In this document: in pieces, positions 33,061 through 33,079 of the stretch
Layout of the letters: every line of letters begins with the position of its first letter
How positions within the stretch are numbered: the stretch's first letter is position 1
Source of the DNA: Bacteroidales bacterium
GTDB taxonomy: Bacteria; Bacteroidota; Bacteroidia; Bacteroidales; WCHB1-69
Length of the DNA: 33,079 bases
NCBI GenBank assembly: GCA_017506175.1
Contig: JAFVNW010000005.1
Location: 1-33,079, forward strand
Reading direction: 5' to 3'
Notes under the pieces: generated by a model
The model's database searches: none
Told to the model about the DNA's origin: nothing
Seen by the model: only the letters and a program-made list of their open reading frames with translations
Translations under genes and position numbers: made by a program

Positions 33061-33079
33061 ATCATTTTATACTTTCCAC

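Noticed and set aside
1-33079. CRISPR array, prophage or complete insertion sequence
   Set aside because: No regularly spaced repeat-spacer pattern, capsid/tail/integrase gene or transposase was seen; only an isolated ORF6N gene and a possible transposon end are present.

Overview
The window reads as chromosome of a Bacteroidota bacterium, most likely an uncultured anaerobic member of the Bacteroidales. The reasons are: promoters of the Bacteroidota type (a -7 box TAnnTTTG, often with a -33 TTG about 18-21 bases upstream) in front of many genes; no obvious Shine-Dalgarno sequences; FISUMP-domain secreted proteins; ORF6N and AbiE-type accessory genes; and the two-part acyl-CoA dehydratase activase proteins of anaerobes. 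No CRISPR array, rRNA gene or complete insertion sequence was found.

Layout. 1-111: end of rlmN. 348-4364: adenosylcobalamin-dependent (class II) ribonucleotide reductase, then an outer-membrane porin-like protein. 4415-6716: an accessory patch with a FISUMP protein, an AT-rich secreted protein whose signal peptide is cut off by a one-base frameshift, and an archaeal-type AAA ATPase. 6766-8496 (minus): a twin-ATPase peptide-type ABC protein. 8677-13667: an iron-sulfur acyl-CoA dehydratase activase with two ATPase domains, its large partner overlapping it by 4 bases, and a TetR regulator. 13678-17718: malate dehydrogenase (minus) divergent from ornithine carbamoyltransferase, then a DUF2147 protein and peptidase T. 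17954-22647: tRNA-Gln(UUG), two terminators, nusA, infB and a small tail-anchored protein. 22793-28868 (minus): ffh with its own promoter, and upstream of it an apparent operon guaD - long-chain acyl-CoA synthetase - serine hydrolase - transglutaminase-like membrane protein. 29059-33079 (minus): accessory DNA with an ORF6N protein, a frameshifted FISUMP lipoprotein gene, structured and palindromic repeats, an AbiEi/AbiEii toxin-antitoxin pair, and at the edge a repeat array resembling an IS21-type transposon end.

How the genes fit together. The core is housekeeping: DNA precursor supply (nrdJ), translation and transcription (rlmN, tRNA-Gln, nusA, infB), membrane targeting (ffh), amino-acid and peptide use (ornithine carbamoyltransferase, pepT, ABC ATPases), purine salvage (guaD) and C4-acid metabolism (mdh). 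The activase pair suggests radical 2-hydroxyacyl-CoA or aryl-CoA type chemistry, but its substrate cannot be read from this window. 

The most interesting signal is on the minus strand at 30835-30974. A rod-shaped hairpin of about 110 bases is capped by a GNRA-type GTGA tetraloop. It starts just after a promoter-like TTG-N19-TTTCTTTG and overlaps a mutually exclusive terminator stem ending in eight T. It is either a small RNA or an attenuator in the leader of the neighbouring lipoprotein gene. Two genes for secreted proteins carry one-base deletions in short homopolymers, which could be phase variation, decay or assembly error.
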